This document shows positions 1 through 11,321 of a stretch of DNA of 64,000 nt, piece by piece. A program made the position numbers and the translations under genes. The notes beneath the pieces are model-generated. The model made no database searches, had not been told where the DNA came from, and saw only the letters and a program-made list of their open reading frames with translations. How positions within the stretch are numbered: the first letter of the stretch is position 1; every line of letters starts with the position of its first letter. Source of the DNA: Erinaceus europaeus (taxonomy: Eukaryota > Chordata > Mammalia > Eulipotyphla > Erinaceidae); NCBI RefSeq assembly GCF_950295315.1, contig NC_080164.1, positions 8,626,082-8,690,081 on the forward strand, given 5' to 3'.

Positions 1-12
1 TGAACACTCTTT

Positions 13-229
13 GGGGCCAGGTCCTTGTGCACATTGTTGAGCACACACACAATACAGTGCATAAGGACCCAGGTTCAAGCCCCACCTGCAGGGGGGAAGC
101 TTCACAAGTGGTGAAGCAGGGCTGCAGGTGTCTCTCTGTTTAGCTCCCTCTCAATCTCCCCCTTCCGTCTTGATTTCTGACTGTCTCCATCCAGTAAATA
201 AATAAATACAATTATTTTTTAAAAAATAA
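13..229 (+). mobile_element. ERI-type tRNA-derived SINE, form B
   Basis: The head, a B-box-like ggttcaagcccc, the gcttcacaagtggtgaagc hairpin, a CT-rich body and an AATAAA-rich tail follow in order. This is the full form B layout. The non-coding transcript class is pol III driven. Confidence 0.85.
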
Positions 230-235
230 ATGAAC

Positions 236-763
236 ATGCTTCTCTTTTATTTATTTCAGGAATTGATTCTAAGATTGGTGCCATAATATTATCAACAAAC
301 AGTAGACTGTGATTGTTGTGGAATGAGGGCCATGCTGTTCATCAAATATGCATTCTTTCTGAATGCACACAGGAATAAAATGCTGGGTTGCTCTTGATAT
401 TTTCACAGGATAGATTCTGACCCCTAAACTAACTCCAATGCACTATAGGAAGCAGTGAGAGGTTTGTTTGAGTTTCAAATCCCAAAACTGGACCCCCTCC
501 CCTTAACTCTCAGCCTAAAATCTACACAGGAAATTTATAACAGTAAATCAAGAGCCAGACACACTTTTAAGACAGAGTCCAGTGAAAGGGAAGCAAGGGC
601 TTGAAATGACCAACAGAATCATTTTATTGCAATTCAAAGATACTTTGTCCACACAGAAAAAAAAATCTGCTTATTCTCTGCACAATGTAATGATGTAATT
701 TGTATAAGAAAACTCGATTTGCCCCATTTTTATCATCAGCCTCTGACATGTATATACTCCCAG
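236..763. other. unassigned AT-rich DNA
   Basis: No repeat family, ORF or RNA gene was recognised here. Confidence 0.5.
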
Positions 764-777
764 AATTGGAATTATGG

Positions 778-901
778 TGGTCCGGGAGGTGGTGCAGTGG
801 TAAAGCTTTGGACTCTCAAGCATGAGGTCCCGAATTCGATCCTCAGCAGCATATGTGCCAGAGTGATGTCTGCTTCTTTCTCTCTCCTCCTATCTTTCTC
901 A

Positions 902-944
<43 letters not shown>

Positions 945-967
945 AATCTTTTAAAAATTAAAAAAAT
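778..967 (+). mobile_element. Form C tRNA-derived SINE with intact TSD
   Basis: A form C head (gtccgggaggtggtgcagtg) is followed by a CT-rich body, an (AAAT)n tail and an A-rich end. The 14-bp sequence aattggaattatgg lies perfectly repeated at 764-777 and 968-981, so both boundaries are exact and the insertion is fairly recent. Confidence 0.92.
902..945 (+). repeat. (AAAT)n microsatellite in SINE tail
   Basis: About 11 uninterrupted tetranucleotide units, grown from the A-rich tail of the SINE that contains it. Confidence 0.95.
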
Positions 968-981
968 AATTGGAATTATGG

Positions 982-1461
982 AGAATAAAAAAGACTGAAT
1001 GTTCCATTTCCTAATGTGTGTTACCCTGGGTTCAGACATCACTTTATTGTTTTTATACAACTCTAACTCTAGTAGGCTCTGCATTCCGATCTGACCTCTT
1101 CAGTGTTGGCTGTTAAACTGCTGATTTAAATCCAGCACAAAAAAAACCTCAATGCCATAACACAATGCATAAATACTTCCAACTGCATAGTATACAAAAA
1201 CTTAATCAAATATTCAAAACGACTGCTCAAGATCTCAAACTTCAAATTAGCCCTCCACGTAAAATGGACTTTATTAATATCACACCAAGTCTTCCTGGCT
1301 AGAAGTCCCAGAGGCCTTTTAGAGATTTTTGGTTTTTCTCTCTGCATCTCATTGACTGCCATAGTTTATAATTCCTGGACTATTCAAACTATGCACTAAA
1401 TTCCCAACAATCTCTTCAAATTACTACATTTGTGGCTATTCTTTAAAAAAAAAAATAGCTT
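982..1461. other. unassigned DNA
   Basis: No recognisable element. The short antisense ORF at 1126-1362 has no family resemblance. Confidence 0.5.
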
Positions 1462-1789
1462 TTGGGTTGGGCTGTAGTTCAGTGGGTTAAGTGCACATTG
1501 CATGAAGTCTGGCTTAAGGATCCCAGTTTGAGCCCCAGGCTCCCCACATGCAGAGGGGGATGACATCACAAGCTGTAAAACAGGTCTGTGGGTGTCTATA
1601 TTTCTTTTTCCCTCTCTGTCTTTCTCTCCTCTCTGGATTTCTCTCTGTCCTATCCAATAACAACAGCAACAACAATAATAACAACAAAGGCAACAAAATG
1701 GGGAAAAAATGGCCTCCAGGAGAAGTGGATTCCTAGTGCAGTCACCAAGCCTGAGAATTAAACCTGGAGGCAAAAACAAAACAAAACTG
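1462..1789 (+). mobile_element. Form A SINE, long variant
   Basis: A form A head with the gtgggttaagtgcac box is followed by the CT body, an AAC/AAT trinucleotide tail, and the extra 3' module seen in long copies (ggcctccaggag through aacctggagg). Confidence 0.85.
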
Positions 1790-2970
1790 CTTTACTCATA
1801 TCATTCCCATCTCCAGCAGCATCCCCCCCCATTAAAAAAAAAAAAAGAAAAAAAAACTTTCCATGACTTCTCTTTCTTCTCTAAAGATTCAAGGCTGGCC
1901 AAATCATGACAATCTCTATCTTAAACTCTCTTTGTTGCCACACACTAATCATTGGTGGTTTTATTACAGTTACATATAACCTCTATGGTCCAACTCATAC
2001 AGGTTTCCACTAAGTTAGCAAATTATAAGTATCATTACACATTTATGAATTGGATTGCATATGCCTTGCTTGATTCCAAAGCCTTATGTTGGACCTACTC
2101 AAATGAAACCCTCCTTTTTCTATATACTATGTTCTACCTGATCCAGATTGTCTTAATTTACATTTCCTATAGTCTGGACAGAAACCAGGCTAGATTTTTA
2201 TCTTTGCAATGGTTACTTGAAAAGTAAATTAATATTGCAATCTACATAGCATGGCATATGTTCTACTTACTTAAATATAAACATTTTAAAGCACAGAGCA
2301 AGACATTTTACACTCAATTAGTATACCTTTTATGTATACTTTTAAGATACTTATCTACATTCTGAATGCAACTGAAATTCATCGTGATATATTTTTGTTA
2401 AATATTTTCTATTCAGACTAGTCCCACTCTAGTGATTCAAATTAGTGGGGTTGTGTTTCGTACACCATGATTATTTGTTTTTTTTTCTTTAACTTCTTAT
2501 ATATTTCAGGGGCAAATGCAAATGGTCCAAATCAGCTACAAACATCTTCTTGAAGTTTATGTCCATCTGTCATTGTGGGAGTGGGCTGTCCTGAACTCCA
2601 GTTCTCTGGAGAGCTGATGTAGCCTCCTTGTGACTATAGAATTCTCATCAGTAAAAGGGTCAAGATATTTAATTGGCCTTATGTCTCAGCTCTGGCACTA
2701 CCTAGCCTCATGAACCCAGAAACATTTAACTATGCCAGAGCCATGGCTAGCTAAGCTGTGAAGAACAGACTCATGCCCCAGCTACTGCCAGGTAGGGACA
2801 CTTAGCACTACGACCAGACTAGGAACTGGTTTTACCCTTCTTTCAGCCCAACCTTCTGCTCAGGACTTAGCTGTCAAGTAATGAGGTCCTGGGTTTCTAA
2901 CTGGACTCTGAAGATAGTACTCAGTGCTACATGGGAGTCATTTCGAGAACCACATGCTACAGGCAAATGC
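1790..2970. other. unassigned DNA
   Basis: About 1.2 kb with no recognised repeat or gene. A 91-aa ORF at 1952-2227 has no motif and sits in AT-rich sequence, so it is most likely chance. Confidence 0.45.
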
Positions 2971-2972
2971 TG

Positions 2973-3235
2973 TGGTTTCCACCTCCCCAGAGCCCTACCC
3001 CAATAGGGAAAGGGAGAGAGAGACAGGCCGGGGTGTGAACTGACCTGTCAATGCCCATGGCCAGTGAGGAGCCAGACTTTCTGTGCCCCACAGACATCTT
3101 TGGTCCATATTCCCAGAGGGATAAAGAATAAGGAAGCTTCCAAAGAAGGGGAAGAGATATGGCACTCTGATAGGGGTATTGTACCCCCTCTTATCCCACA
3201 GTCTTGCCAATCATTACTAAATTACTAATAATCAT
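2973..3235 (+). mobile_element. L1 3' UTR tail, older subfamily
   Basis: This matches the terminal part of the local L1 3' UTR: gagagacaggc, tcccagagggataaagaat and a pyrimidine-flanked cccctcttatcc. It is 5'-truncated and ends in an ATTACTAATAA-type end instead of the younger TTATAAATAAA. Confidence 0.75.
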
Positions 3236-3269
3236 AGTAAAACAAGTTGAAAATAAGAAAACACAAAGC

Positions 3270-3485
3270 AGAACTTGGAGTGGGTTTGATGTATTGCACC
3301 AACATAAAAGTTTCTGGGATGGAAGGAGGGTTCAGGTCCTGAAACATGATGGCAGAGGAGGACCTAGAGGCCACTGAACTATTATGAGAGCTGAAAACTG
3401 AGAAATGTTACAACCAACCTACTCTATTTTACTGTTGACTGTAATCCATCAGCCCCCTCCCCATAAAGAAAAAAATAAATATGCT
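3270..3485 (+). mobile_element. possible polyadenylated retroelement 3' end
   Basis: The segment ends with a gttgactgtaatcc-like motif and cataaagaaaaaaataaat. The last ~70 bp resemble 10133-10207, so a low-copy family is likely. The family was not identified. Confidence 0.3.
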
Positions 3486-3556
3486 GTGGTTGGATGTTCC
3501 AGGTGGCATTATTAAAAAAAAGAACTGCATCCTGTTTTTTTTGTAGATGCAACTTT

Positions 3557-3615
3557 ACACACACACACACACACACAGACACACACACACACAGACACAC
3601 ACACACACACACACA

Positions 3616-3662
<47 letters not shown>
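3557..3662. repeat. (CA)n microsatellite
   Basis: About 106 bp of CA repeats with three CAGACA interruptions. ORFs of alternating Val/Cys or His/Thr on either strand are artefacts of it. Confidence 0.97.
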
Positions 3663-3663
<1 letters not shown>

Positions 3664-3665
<2 letters not shown>

Positions 3666-3970
3666 CTCTGTCCCTTTAACTTAACAGAATCCACCCCAAG
3701 TCACAGAATTAATTCCAAAGGATTGATTCTTCATCTGTTCAGGGAGACATTTTCCCATGCAAGTTACCATGTGAATGATAACTCAGTGTTGCAATATCCC
3801 ACTCCATTTGCCTTAATATCCACACACAAGGAATTTGAGACCCAGGGAAAGCAGCAACTCCCTGGAAGGCTGCCATCTGCTATCAAGTTACTTCAGCCTA
3901 GCGGCTGCCCTTCAAAATATATCATATTAGGAAAGACTTCCTTGGGAAAGAGGTAGTTCAGGACAAATGA
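3664..3970. other. unassigned DNA
   Basis: Nothing recognised with confidence. A faint MIR-like stretch around 3825-3870 is too diverged to call. Confidence 0.4.
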
Positions 3971-3974
3971 TTTA

Positions 3975-4115
3975 GAGTGTGCTTTTGGCTACACATGGAT
4001 ATTTAGGCAAGACCTTGACATGTTAATTTAACTCTCTGAATGTCTGCTTTCTCCTCTGTTCAACAGGGGTAGTGAGTGCTACTCATTTTACGGGTTGTAA
4101 TGTAATAAATGGGGA
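3975..4115 (+). mobile_element. MIR SINE
   Basis: Follows the MIR core in order: aagaccttgacatgttaatt, a diverged tgtctgctttctcctctg, then a GGGGTAGTGAGTGC-like stretch and taataaatgggg. Ancient mammalian repeat. Confidence 0.65.
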
Positions 4116-4319
4116 TGATAGGGAAGCAGCCACTTGGTGCATAATGTAGGTGAAGCAAACACAATACTCTTTTGGGGATAAAAAATGAGCACCCAGTTGA
4201 TTATACCTCCCAGAAACTCCAAATACTTTCTCCCTTCCTGAGACAGAAGCACACAACACAGAATGATGGGTGAATGCTGCCGGATGAGTAGTTGTTACAG
4301 ATGCCAGTTTAGTCTCCTC

Positions 4320-4352
4320 AGGGCCATATACCAGAACTGCGCTATTCTGGTC

Positions 4353-4395
<43 letters not shown>

Positions 4396-4432
4396 CTCAT
4401 CACTTTTAATCTCTCCCATAAAAAATAAATGT
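4320..4432 (+). mobile_element. Form C SINE 3' portion with (ATCT)n expansion
   Basis: The ccatataccagaactg motif of form C leads into a CT body expanded to about 11 ATCT units at 4351-4395, then an AAAAATAAAT tail. Confidence 0.65.
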
Positions 4433-4625
4433 ATTTTTATTGATTTAATATTTATTGACAAGATAATCCCTCCATTGGAATCTTCCTTATTCTTTACCCC
4501 TCTGGGAGTATGGACACAGGATCATTATGGGAAGCAGAAGGCAGAAGATCTGGCTTCTGTAATTGCTTCTCTGCCTGACAGAGGCATTTGTCAGGTTTAA
4601 TCTATACTCCCAGTCTGAAGTGATT
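4433..4625 (-). mobile_element. L1 3' UTR tail
   Basis: Antisense copy: a T-rich start, then ctctgggagtatggac and ggcttctgtaattgcttc, stopping at the bottom-strand gactgggagtatag motif. It is 5'-truncated to about 190 bp. Confidence 0.8.
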
Positions 4626-4658
4626 GCTATCCATATACTCAATGAGGATAGCATATAT

Positions 4659-5695
4659 ATTTTTTTTATTTTATTGGGGGAAGGGTTAATGTTTACAGTA
4701 AAATTGTTGATAAATGAGTACAACCTCTCATCTCCCCATAATAGGCATCTTGATGTCTGGAAGACACACAGTCCTCCATCCTAGATCCAAATCCCTCATT
4801 ACATACCAAAACCCCAATGCTTCTCCATCCCATCCATTCCCATCCTTCCCCAGAGTCCTTTGTTTTGGTGCAATAAACTGTTACAATCCCAAGTTATGTT
4901 TTGTGGGACTATATGATAGCTTGGTAGAGCATAGAGGAGTTCTCCCATCCTTGGTTGGAGGTCTGGATAGACACCCCACTTGTTAGTCTCTCTCGTCATA
5001 GAGGTGAGCCAAGAGGAAAAAGCCTCCCGGACTAAGCTTGCCTTGTTAGTCTCTCAAGCCCACAGAGACCTCAATGCCCCTCTCCACTAACTGCAGGCCA
5101 CATGGCTGCCTACTTTAAGATTCATTTACTCAAAGTTCACCTCACCTTCTGATCACAGAGAACACACCTTATCACACTCCTAGCAGTGCCCTTTGATGTC
5201 CTTAATTTGCATCAAAACTTGCTTATCTTCTCTCTATCTCACCTTAACTGGTTCAACCCCTATTCTCCCCTCAAACACCTTTGGGTAATTAAATGCCTGC
5301 ATCAGGAGACTGATTATCTTGACCTTTATGTATCTCATCAAATTCCTGTCATAACCAGCCCCCTACAATAGGGGCAAGCTGACCTTTAAGAAACCTGTAA
5401 TTTCTGACATATTTGAATAATGTCCTTTGTTTGGTTTTCTATTTAAACTCATGACCACCTGCCAATAAACGAGATTTGAGAGCACATCATTTCTCTCCGG
5501 TGTCTCTGTTTTGTGTTGTCCCTTGAGCGAGCAAGAGAGAGCCGGCCGGATTTGCCTTCCTGCTGGGTGTCACCCCAGGTGAACGCCTACAATGTTTTAC
5601 CTTACTGTCCTTGTTTCTTAATTTTCACCTATGAGTATTGGTCCTTCTCTTCCTGACTTATCTCATTCAGCATGATACCTTCAAGTTCTGTTCAA
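4659..5695 (-). mobile_element. Old-type L1 3' UTR fragment, split by an LTR
   Basis: Antisense old L1 3' UTR (gtttacagtaaaattgttga; ccagagtcctttgttttgg) at 4659-4901, resuming at 5598-5695 after the LTR. The 12-bp TSD gatagcatatat is at 4647-4658 and 5696-5707. Other copies of this subfamily are at 26383 and 56440. Confidence 0.8.
4902..5591 (+). mobile_element. Solo LTR of a class II-like endogenous retrovirus
   Basis: A 690-bp unit begins TGTGGGAC and ends CGCCTACA, flanked by the 6-bp TSD atgttt (4896-4901 and 5592-5597). It contains a poly(A) signal (gccaataaacgag) near the 3' end followed by a GT-rich stretch. Length, TG/CA ends and TSD size fit a betaretrovirus-like (ERVK group) LTR. 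No internal viral genes are present, so the provirus has recombined to a solo LTR. Confidence 0.88.
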
Positions 5696-5755
5696 GATAG
5701 CATATATTAAGAGAGAAATCAGTGCGTAAGATCATGGACGGTATGCATATTTAAT

Positions 5756-5947
5756 CAAATCTAAATCTAACTCAAACTATCAAGATGGAAATGGCAAAAC
5801 ACTCAAACAAATACAATTCACTGTCATCTAAAAATGAGATGTATGGAGAGCAGGATGTAGGCATATGACTTCTAGGCTACAATGAATTGTATTTGTTCAT
5901 GTGTCTTGTCATATCCATCTTGATGGTTTGATTTCAATTTAGATTTG
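5756..5947. repeat. imperfect palindrome, possible MITE relic
   Basis: Arms 5756-5824 and 5879-5947 are inverted copies with roughly 85% identity (shared cores atcaagatgga and aacaaatacaattca), separated by a 54-bp loop. No protein is encoded. The family was not recognised. Confidence 0.7.
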
Positions 5948-6314
5948 GAGATAGTGAATATTGAAAATATTTTTAAATGGTGCAGAAATAAAAAAATACC
6001 ATCTAAAGACTGAGATAGAAGAATATGAAGCAGCTAGTCTATGTTTATGACTTGTGGTAGGAACATCAGAGTTGATAAAATTGCGATAGGGGTGTAAATG
6101 TCGCACCTGTTTTGTTCACAATCAGAAGATTTTATAAGTGACTATCCTGAATTCTAACAATTAAAATAACCCTACACTGACAGAGACAAGAGAAGAAAAT
6201 ATTTCCAGCAAGGTTATGTCACAAGTTTTAGGGACTAAAATGTCCAAAGTCATGTCTAGATATAGAAAACATCGAAATCAGATATCCTTATAGAACACAT
6301 GGTCTAGCTCTGTC
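5948..6314. other. unassigned DNA between the palindrome and second LTR
   Basis: AT-rich sequence without a recognised element. Confidence 0.45.
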
Positions 6315-6320
6315 ATTCCT

Positions 6321-7038
6321 TGCTGGGGATCACATGGGGTGGCTGCAGCCAGGAGGTGAGCTATACTGATTCTCCCTCTCCATCTCTAAGGGGCCCAGAG
6401 ATCAGAAAGGAGACACCGGGGAGTATTTTGGTACATACACTCATTTATTTGGGGGTAGGCTTGGGTTTACATAGAGATCTGAGCAAAGAACACTTCTTAA
6501 ATATGTCATAAATTACATGTTTCTTAAAGGAAAGCTTGCCCCTATGGTAGGGGGCTGGTATGACAAGAATTGATTCGATACATAAAGGTTAAGACAATTA
6601 TTCTCCATGATGCAGGAGGGTTAATTATCCAAAGGCATTTTAGAGAAGCATAGGTGTTAAACCAGTAAGGTGAGATAGAGAGAAGATAAACAATGCTTGT
6701 TGTAAATTAAGGACATCAAGGACCATAAGGAAATAGAAGTTTTGGGGGTTTTCTCTGTCTGGTGTTTGAGGTTTAAGATGGAGTGTGCTTCTCCTTTGTG
6801 AATGAACCTTAAAGCAGGCAGCCATGTGGCCTGCCAGCAGGAAGAAACTAAGTGAAAGATGCCTGTATGTTTCCTGTGAGCTTGAGAGACTAACAAGGCA
6901 AACTGAGTCTGGGAGACTTTTCCCTCTTGCCTCATCTCTATGACGAGAGAGGATAACAAGTGGAGTGTCTTTCCATACCTCCATCCGAGGATGGGGGGAG
7001 CTTCCCTAAGCTCTACCAAACTTTCACATAGTCCTACA
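6321..7038 (-). mobile_element. Second solo LTR of the same family, inverted
   Basis: The reverse complement aligns with the LTR at 4902-5591 through most of its length (shared gactat, ttggtagagc, ccttgttagtctctcaagc, ggccacatggctgcct, taggggcaagct) but differs after the poly(A) signal. Ends are TG..CA, with a 6-bp TSD attcct at 6315-6320 and 7039-7044. Length is 718 bp. Confidence 0.87.
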
Positions 7039-7044
7039 ATTCCT

Positions 7045-7394
7045 AATTATCAGATGGAGATATTAAAAGTCAGAAAAGGAAAGAGGTCTGGCCCAAGCAT
7101 ATGAGGGAGAAAGTTGATAGGAGTCCTCTGGAAGCCTGTCATCACATCACAAAAGAGCAGAAGGAATCACCATTCATTTTCCTAAGGACTGATGCTCATA
7201 AGATCTAATGCTGACCTTTGTTATTCATAAAATCATCCTTCCATTGAAAACAAACAGGTTATAGGGAAAGTTAGCATAAAACCTAAATCCATTCTTTTCT
7301 TAGAAATATTACTGTGTCATATAAACAACAGTTCATAATTTCAGTTTTATAGTATAGTCATATATTTTATAGAGTTCTCAGTTTCAGATGACAT
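7045..7394. other. unassigned DNA
   Basis: Nothing recognised. Confidence 0.45.
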
Positions 7395-7945
7395 ACATTT
7401 TTAATGTTTTAATTTATAAAATGGAAATATTGACAAGACCATAGGATAAGAAGGGTACAATTCCACACAGTTCCCACCACCAGAACTCTGTATCCCATCC
7501 CCTCCCTTGAAAACTTTTCTATCCTTTATCCATCTGGGAATATGAACCCAAGGTCATTGTGGAGTGCAGAAAATGTAAGGTCTTACTTCTGTAAATGCTT
7601 CCCCGCTGAACAGGGGTTCAGTTGGCAGGTTGATCCATACTCCCTGCCTGTCCCTTTTTTCTCTCTTTAGGTTTATTCTCTCTTGCCCTAGTGAGGTAGG
7701 GATTTCTGGAGGTGGGGCTCCAAGACACATTGGTGAGATTGTCTGCCTGGGAAAGTCAAATTGGCATCATAGTAGCATCTGGAACCTGGTGGCTAAAAAG
7801 AGTTAAGATATAAATCAGAACAAAATGTTGACTAATCATGAACCTAAGGGAAAGAATATTGCAGATGAAGATTTGGGTATCTCCACTTTGGACTAAGCTA
7901 GTAAGTGAATTTTAGGTATATTCCAAGGGACCCATGACTTTACTA
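7395..7945 (-). mobile_element. L1 3' UTR, long-UTR subfamily
   Basis: Antisense tail from the T-rich end (taaaatggaaatattgac) through ctgtaaatgcttccccgctg and into the block beyond gttgactaatcatgaacc. That block occurs only in the long-3'-UTR copies. Confidence 0.85.
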
Positions 7946-7949
7946 GCAG

Positions 7950-8870
7950 ATGATATATTTTAATGTCAACACAAGTGAAGGAAGAGGTGCAACCAAGATG
8001 TCTTCTAAGCTTTGCTTAGGAAACTCTTTCTACACATCAGCCTTTGACTGCCTTCTTCCAACCCCTTCACATCACTTAGACAATTTTGTCTTCCTTTTAT
8101 TTTCTAAGTATGTCTCGGGCATTTACTGCTTTATCCTAGTATTATTTGGAATTATTTTCTGAGTCTCCCAATTAATCATCTCAAACAAAATGGTCAGCAA
8201 TGAATGTCCACAACCGTTGTTTTACATCTTTAAGCCTGCATAAGCTTGAGTGATGTGTACATTTTATCATGACTCCTTTCTTTGTATTTCTTTGTATTCA
8301 CACCTGGATTGTGTGGGGAACACAACAGCATGACAGAAGTTAATCCTGGTTAATTTCTAGCAGTTTTGTCTTCTTTCTTACTTTGGCCAGTTCACCACAT
8401 TTACAGCTGCCCTTTGGTTCTGCTTTAGAAACTCACATGTAGATCTTCTTAAACACAGTGTTACACTCCCATAAGGACATACTTGTCTGCTTTGCTAAAA
8501 CCTGAAACTGTGGGGAAAAGAAAGGATGAATAAACTTAGCAAAGATTTTGGGACAAGCAGTAGCTACTGTTTTAGATCTTCTGGCACTCAGGACTCAAAC
8601 AAATGCAGAAGGATGAGGAATGACTGACAAGTTGTGTCCACAGTGAAGAACAAGTCAGCACTGGGTTATTGTGGACGAATAAGGCTGCCCGCCTAGCAAC
8701 CTGAATCAGACACTTAAGGAAGAAGCAGGAGCTGACTACAGAATATTGATCCTATTAAACACTGGACACTCAGATGCAGAAGGACATTCCATACTCTATG
8801 TTTAGTGTAATAAAAACTAACTGTTTCTACACAGAAACCTACATTGAGTGTTTAAGTTTTATTCATAATT
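7950..8870. other. unassigned DNA
   Basis: About 0.9 kb with no recognised repeat, ORF family or RNA. Confidence 0.45.
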
Positions 8871-8876
8871 TATTTT

Positions 8877-9045
8877 TGTTAATATTTCGGTTCTTTTATT
8901 TTAATGTAAGAGAAAGATACAGAGAGAGACCAGAGCACTGCTCAGCTCTGGTTTATGGTGGTATTAGGGACTGAACTAGGACCTTGGAATCTCAAATAGA
9001 AAAGACTTTTGCATAACAATTGTGCTGTCTCCTGGGCCTTTTTTC
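8877..9045 (-). mobile_element. Form C-like SINE, diverged
   Basis: Antisense layout: T-rich tail, gagagagaccagagcactgc, then a B-box-like gactgaactaggacc and a head ending tctcctgggcc. Confidence 0.65.
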
Positions 9046-9059
9046 ATGATTTATTTTAT

Positions 9060-9232
9060 AGATTCTTTTGTTTTATTTTTTTAATGATAGGAGAAAGAAG
9101 ATATGAAGAAAGAGAGAGAAGAGAAAACTCAGCTTTGGCTTATAGTGGTGGTAGGTATTGAACTTCAAATTATGGGCCCTAAGGCATAAAGTCTTTTCAC
9201 ATAAGCATTATATTATCTCCCCCACCCTGTAT
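9060..9232 (-). mobile_element. Form C-like SINE, diverged
   Basis: A second antisense copy in the same orientation directly after the previous one, with T-rich tail, GA-rich body and a B-box-like attgaacttcaaattatggg. Confidence 0.6.
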
Positions 9233-9765
9233 CCATAATTTATGCAACTTTGAAACAACCAAGATGACCTTCAGTAGGTGAATATATACTATAAACCATT
9301 GTACATTATTCATCAATAAAACTGGGCTAGAAGCCATGGAAAGACATTGAGAAAAGTTATATGCAGGCAACTAAGTGGAATAAGTCAGTCTGAAAGCAAG
9401 CACAGTGTGATGCCAGTAGCATGGCATTTTGGAAAAGACAAAAAACTATGGAAGCATAAAATGATCACAGGTTTCCAGAAGTTAGGTATGGGGAGCAATA
9501 GATTCTCATGACTAAAAATATTCTACACATCCTAAGCGATTGAATAAATATCACCAAGAGTAAGCCCTAAATAAGTCATGAGCTTTGGATGAGAATATGC
9601 AAATATATGCTGGTAAATTGTAACAGATATTCCTCTACAGTGAGAATCATCCATATTGGAGAAGGTTGTGAGTGAGTGGGAACAAAGTGTAGATGGTAAA
9701 TCTCTGTATCTTTTCTCAGTATCTCTGTAAGCCTAGAACTTCTCTAAAGAAGTGAAACTTGGAGG
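9233..9765 (+). mobile_element. Ancient L1M: ORF2 end plus 3' UTR
   Basis: 9233-9470 aligns with the end of L1M ORF2 (caaccaagatgaccttcagt, then the tggaataagtcagtctgaaa region). It continues into the L1M 3' UTR, with gtaaatctctgtatcttttc and aagcctagaacttctctaaa near the end. Reading frames are broken. Confidence 0.75.
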
Positions 9766-9870
9766 TTACCAGGCAAACACACTCATTACAGTGCGCAATG
9801 ATACAGGTTCAAGCCCATAATCCTCTGCTGTAAAGAGAAAACTTCACAAGTGGTGAAACAGTGCTGCAGA

Positions 9871-9902
<32 letters not shown>

Positions 9903-9960
9903 TAAAATTCTCTGTCTCTATCTGATAAATAAACAAGTAAATATAATATTTAAAAAAGAA
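9766..9960 (+). mobile_element. Form B SINE
   Basis: A diverged head, caggttcaagccc box, cttcacaagtggtgaaac hairpin, a (CT)n body at about 9872-9902 and a taaataaacaagtaaat tail. Confidence 0.8.
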
Positions 9961-9984
9961 ATGAAACTGAGTAGAGTATCTTGC

Positions 9985-10310
9985 TACTCTTTAGAAATAA
10001 TAATGATGATATCTAAGCACCAGACATCGGTGAACTGACTACATGTATCAACTCATTTAATTACCAAAGAGTCTCATAAGGCAAACACTAACATGACATG
10101 AAATTATTTTGCAGAAAAATGAGAAATTTTGCACATATACCAACAGCTGTTTTTTCTGTAAAACATTAATCACCTGCCAATAATAAAAAAAATGTAAAAA
10201 AAAAATTAAGACACAGGAGAGCTTAGTGACTTTACAAAGTCTGGTGGGTCTACCTTCACATCCAGGGCACCAGAGTCAAGACAACAGTTTCTTCCATTAT
10301 CTCTGAGCCT
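9985..10310 (-). mobile_element. MIR, interrupted
   Basis: Antisense MIR in order: ctaagcaccagacatc, tgtatcaactcatttaatta, aaaaatgagaaattttg, then cacaggagagcttagtgact after an A-rich insertion at about 10130-10207. The insertion ends in poly(A) and resembles the end of 3270-3485. Confidence 0.75.
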
Positions 10311-11320
10311 TTCAGCTTGAACTTTCACACACCACAAGCAGTTGTAATATGGAGGAAGAGGAGGGAAGAATCCAAAGCCTGGGTTGCAAAGGCAAGAAGG
10401 GGACCTCCCAGTTGCAGCTGTTTGCTTTGACCCCTGTTGGGGGACCCTGACATACATAAGCCTGGTTCAGGCAGGAGTCTGGTGCAAGCTCACTGCCCAC
10501 AGGCCTCTGCCCCACTGCTGCGGTGAACTCTGAAAGGATGTGCTGGTTCTCACCCCAGCAGAAGGACCTGATTGAAGCCATAGTACACACGGGAGCAATC
10601 TCAGGAGGATTTTCCGGCCCACTATTCCAACTTGGGCAAAGGGCACCATTGTTTGTTTTCATGAGAACTGAGCTGTGGGAGTAGAAGGTGTTTCCAATGA
10701 AAGCCCACCTGCATCATGTTAGTAACACACGGGAACGCTGGCTTTGAACTTCAGCACCAGTGACTGTTTGTTTTTCATGCAAGTCATGGAAATGCAGCCG
10801 AGTTCGTACAAGGTCCATGGTGGGCTGAGGATCACTGCTGTCCCCCCGCCCCAAACACAGAAGACTTCACCACAGTGCTGGCTCTGGATTGACCTCATGG
10901 TGTCTGGGGTCTGCAACCTGATGGGTTCAGTCAAGATGCTCAAGATGGCTTTACTCAGAGTAAACAGGCAGACCAGCTTCCTGTTCTCCCATGACAGGCC
11001 CAGGTTGGATGCTCTTACCTACCTGCCTGACACCTACCTGCCCTCTCTTCACTCAGAAAGCCCTCAGTCTGCTTTGCTTCCTGCTGGGGCAGACTCAGAC
11101 ATGTGGAAGTGACACCAGAGGGAGGTCTTGAGGAGCATTTGGCCAGGACCAGAGGGACCTCAAAGCCCCCTGACGAGGAGCACAAAGATCTCGGAACTGA
11201 ATTTCTCAGTCTCTCCCCAGGGAGAGCCCACACTAACTCCCCATACAGCGGTCCACTGACCTAGCTAGCTCCTGATTTACACGACAGACTCCAAGAACAA
11301 GTACACCAACAAAACATATT
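10311..11320. other. unassigned, relatively GC-rich DNA
   Basis: About 1 kb with no recognised transposon, in contrast with its surroundings. A 122-aa ORF at 10744-11112 (+) has no recognisable domain and no clear splice context. I see no gene but cannot exclude conserved non-coding sequence. Confidence 0.4.
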
Positions 11321-11321
11321 G

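Noticed and set aside
3557..3662. CRISPR-like regular repeat
   Set aside because: Simple (CA)n with periodic CAGACA interruptions; mammalian DNA, no spacers.
3424..3694. Cys/Val-rich and His/Thr-rich ORFs
   Set aside because: Artefacts of the (CA)n microsatellite.
10744..11112. 122-codon ORF as a host exon
   Set aside because: No domain, no convincing splice sites, and a length possible by chance; kept only as a low-interest lead.
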